From NCBI GenBank assembly GCA_023433515.1, contig JAEZCN010000249.1, positions 1-41,323 of the forward strand: DNA of 41,323 nt, given 5' to 3'. The first letter of the stretch is position 1. Every line of letters begins with the position of its first letter. Below, piece by piece: positions 40,937-41,323 of the stretch. Position numbers and translations under genes: made by a program. Under the pieces are notes generated by a model. The model searched no databases and was not told the origin of the DNA. It was given only the letters and a program-made list of their open reading frames with translations. The DNA is from Pseudomonadota bacterium. GTDB lineage: Bacteria; Pseudomonadota; Gammaproteobacteria; Steroidobacterales; Steroidobacteraceae.

Positions 40937-41323
40937 TCAGGAAACCCGGTAGTTAGGCGCTTCCTTGGTGATCTGCACGTCGTGCACGTGGCTCTCGCGC
41001 ATGCCGGCGCCGGTGACGCGCACGAACTTCGGGCGCGAGCGCAGCTCGGACACGTTCTTGCTGCCCGTGTAACCCATCGCGGCGCGCAGGCCACCCGCGA
41101 GCTGGTGAAGGATCGAAACGACGCTGCCCTTGTACGGCACGCGACCTTCGACGCCTTCCGGCACGAGCTTCTCGAGTTCGGACGCGGTGTCCTGGAAATA
41201 GCGGTCGGCGGAGCCGTGACGCTCGCTCATCGCGCCGAGCGAACCCATGCCGCGGTACGCCTTGTACGAGGCGCCCTGGTATAGCTCGACGTCGCCGGGG
41301 GATTCCTCGGTGCCGGCGAACAG
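40937..41323 (-). CDS. guaB: IMP dehydrogenase, C-terminal part (cut by window edge)
   Basis: This is the 3' end of guaB, 128 codons. GuaB oxidises IMP to XMP, the first committed step to GMP. The visible residues include LFAGTEESPGDVELYQG and YRGMGSLGAMSERHGSADRY, the flap with the conserved Arg-Tyr region, then GRVPYKGSVVSILHQLAGGLRAAMGYTG and the end RESHVHDVQITKEAPNYRVS, typical of the bacterial enzyme. The catalytic cysteine loop lies outside the window. The frame is open to the edge. guaA begins 62 bp downstream. Confidence 0.96.
   Translation of the reverse strand: MFAGTEESPGDVELYQGASYKAYRGMGSLGAMSERHGSADRYFQDTASELEKLVPEGVEGRVPYKGSVVSILHQLAGGLRAAMGYTGSKNVSELRSRPKFVRVTGAGMRESHVHDVQITKEAPNYRVS
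40947..40958. repeat. CGGWWGTTAGGC copy at the guaB 3' end
   Basis: CGGTAGTTAGGC lies within the last codons of guaB (minus-strand NYR region). It matches the shared core found in three gaps (15047, 30191, 38382). Because it is coding here, chance is possible. Confidence 0.4.

Overview
The window is GC-rich bacterial chromosome, apparently a Gram-negative gammaproteobacterium. The evidence is many lipobox and Tat signals, a TonB-dependent receptor of the Xanthomonas/Caulobacter type, a gdhA of the 447-residue E. coli type, and a guaB-guaA operon. Placement near Steroidobacterales/Xanthomonadales is inference from gene style, not from a marker gene. I see no tRNA, rRNA, insertion sequence, prophage or CRISPR array. 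The first ~46 bases are almost pure C and look like a sequencing artefact at a contig end that truncates a transporter gene.

Layout, left to right. 1-810: truncated EamA/DMT transporter (-). 1089-4112: TonB-dependent receptor (+) closed by a clear intrinsic terminator. 4206-8936: two 272-residue prolyl-4-hydroxylase-like dioxygenases (+) around a LOG-family protein (+) and a minus-strand pair, a Tat-exported amidohydrolase and a DsbA-like lipoprotein. 9040-11742: VOC protein, two small stress/membrane proteins and NADP glutamate dehydrogenase. 11770-17146 (-): YeaE-like aldo/keto reductase, secreted pectate lyase, unknown lipoprotein, and a GIY-YIG protein overlapping a lytic-transglycosylase lipoprotein. 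17241-19556: malic enzyme MaeB (+). 19586-23776 (-): ThuA protein, small exported protein, and a large lipoprotein dehydrogenase with cytochrome c and discoidin-like parts. 23963-24907: M14 metallopeptidase (+). 24922-32709 (-): GNAT acetyltransferase, TPR-CHAT lipoprotein, Tat-exported Gfo/Idh oxidoreductase, GT41 (OGT/SPINDLY) glycosyltransferase and a small upstream gene. 32835-33228: a decayed second GNAT copy. 33286-35361: membrane-anchored HTH-TPR regulator (-). 35458-38350: four predicted exported proteins (+). 38549-39016: cupin (+). 39270-41323: guaA and the 3' end of guaB (-).

Most likely undescribed system: 33286-38350. A transmembrane one-component regulator (cro/C1-type HTH, membrane span, FlgO/TolB-like domain, TPRs) faces four lipoproteins or exported proteins, two of which are paralogues of no family I recognise. 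The 96-bp gap between them carries three TAAC boxes at exactly 10-bp steps, next to a TATGAT -10 box for the regulator. A second notable point is that two unrelated TPR genes are each followed by a copy of the same GNAT gene, one intact and one decayed. Other points are a TPR-CHAT protein with a lipobox, and two dispersed oligonucleotides (TAGTTTG, CGGWWGTTAGGC) that recur more often than base composition predicts.

The gene content suggests a carbohydrate-scavenging lifestyle (pectate lyase, TonB receptor, ThuA/Gfo-Idh/cytochrome dehydrogenase) with extensive envelope lipoprotein machinery. Functions are inferred from sequence motifs alone.
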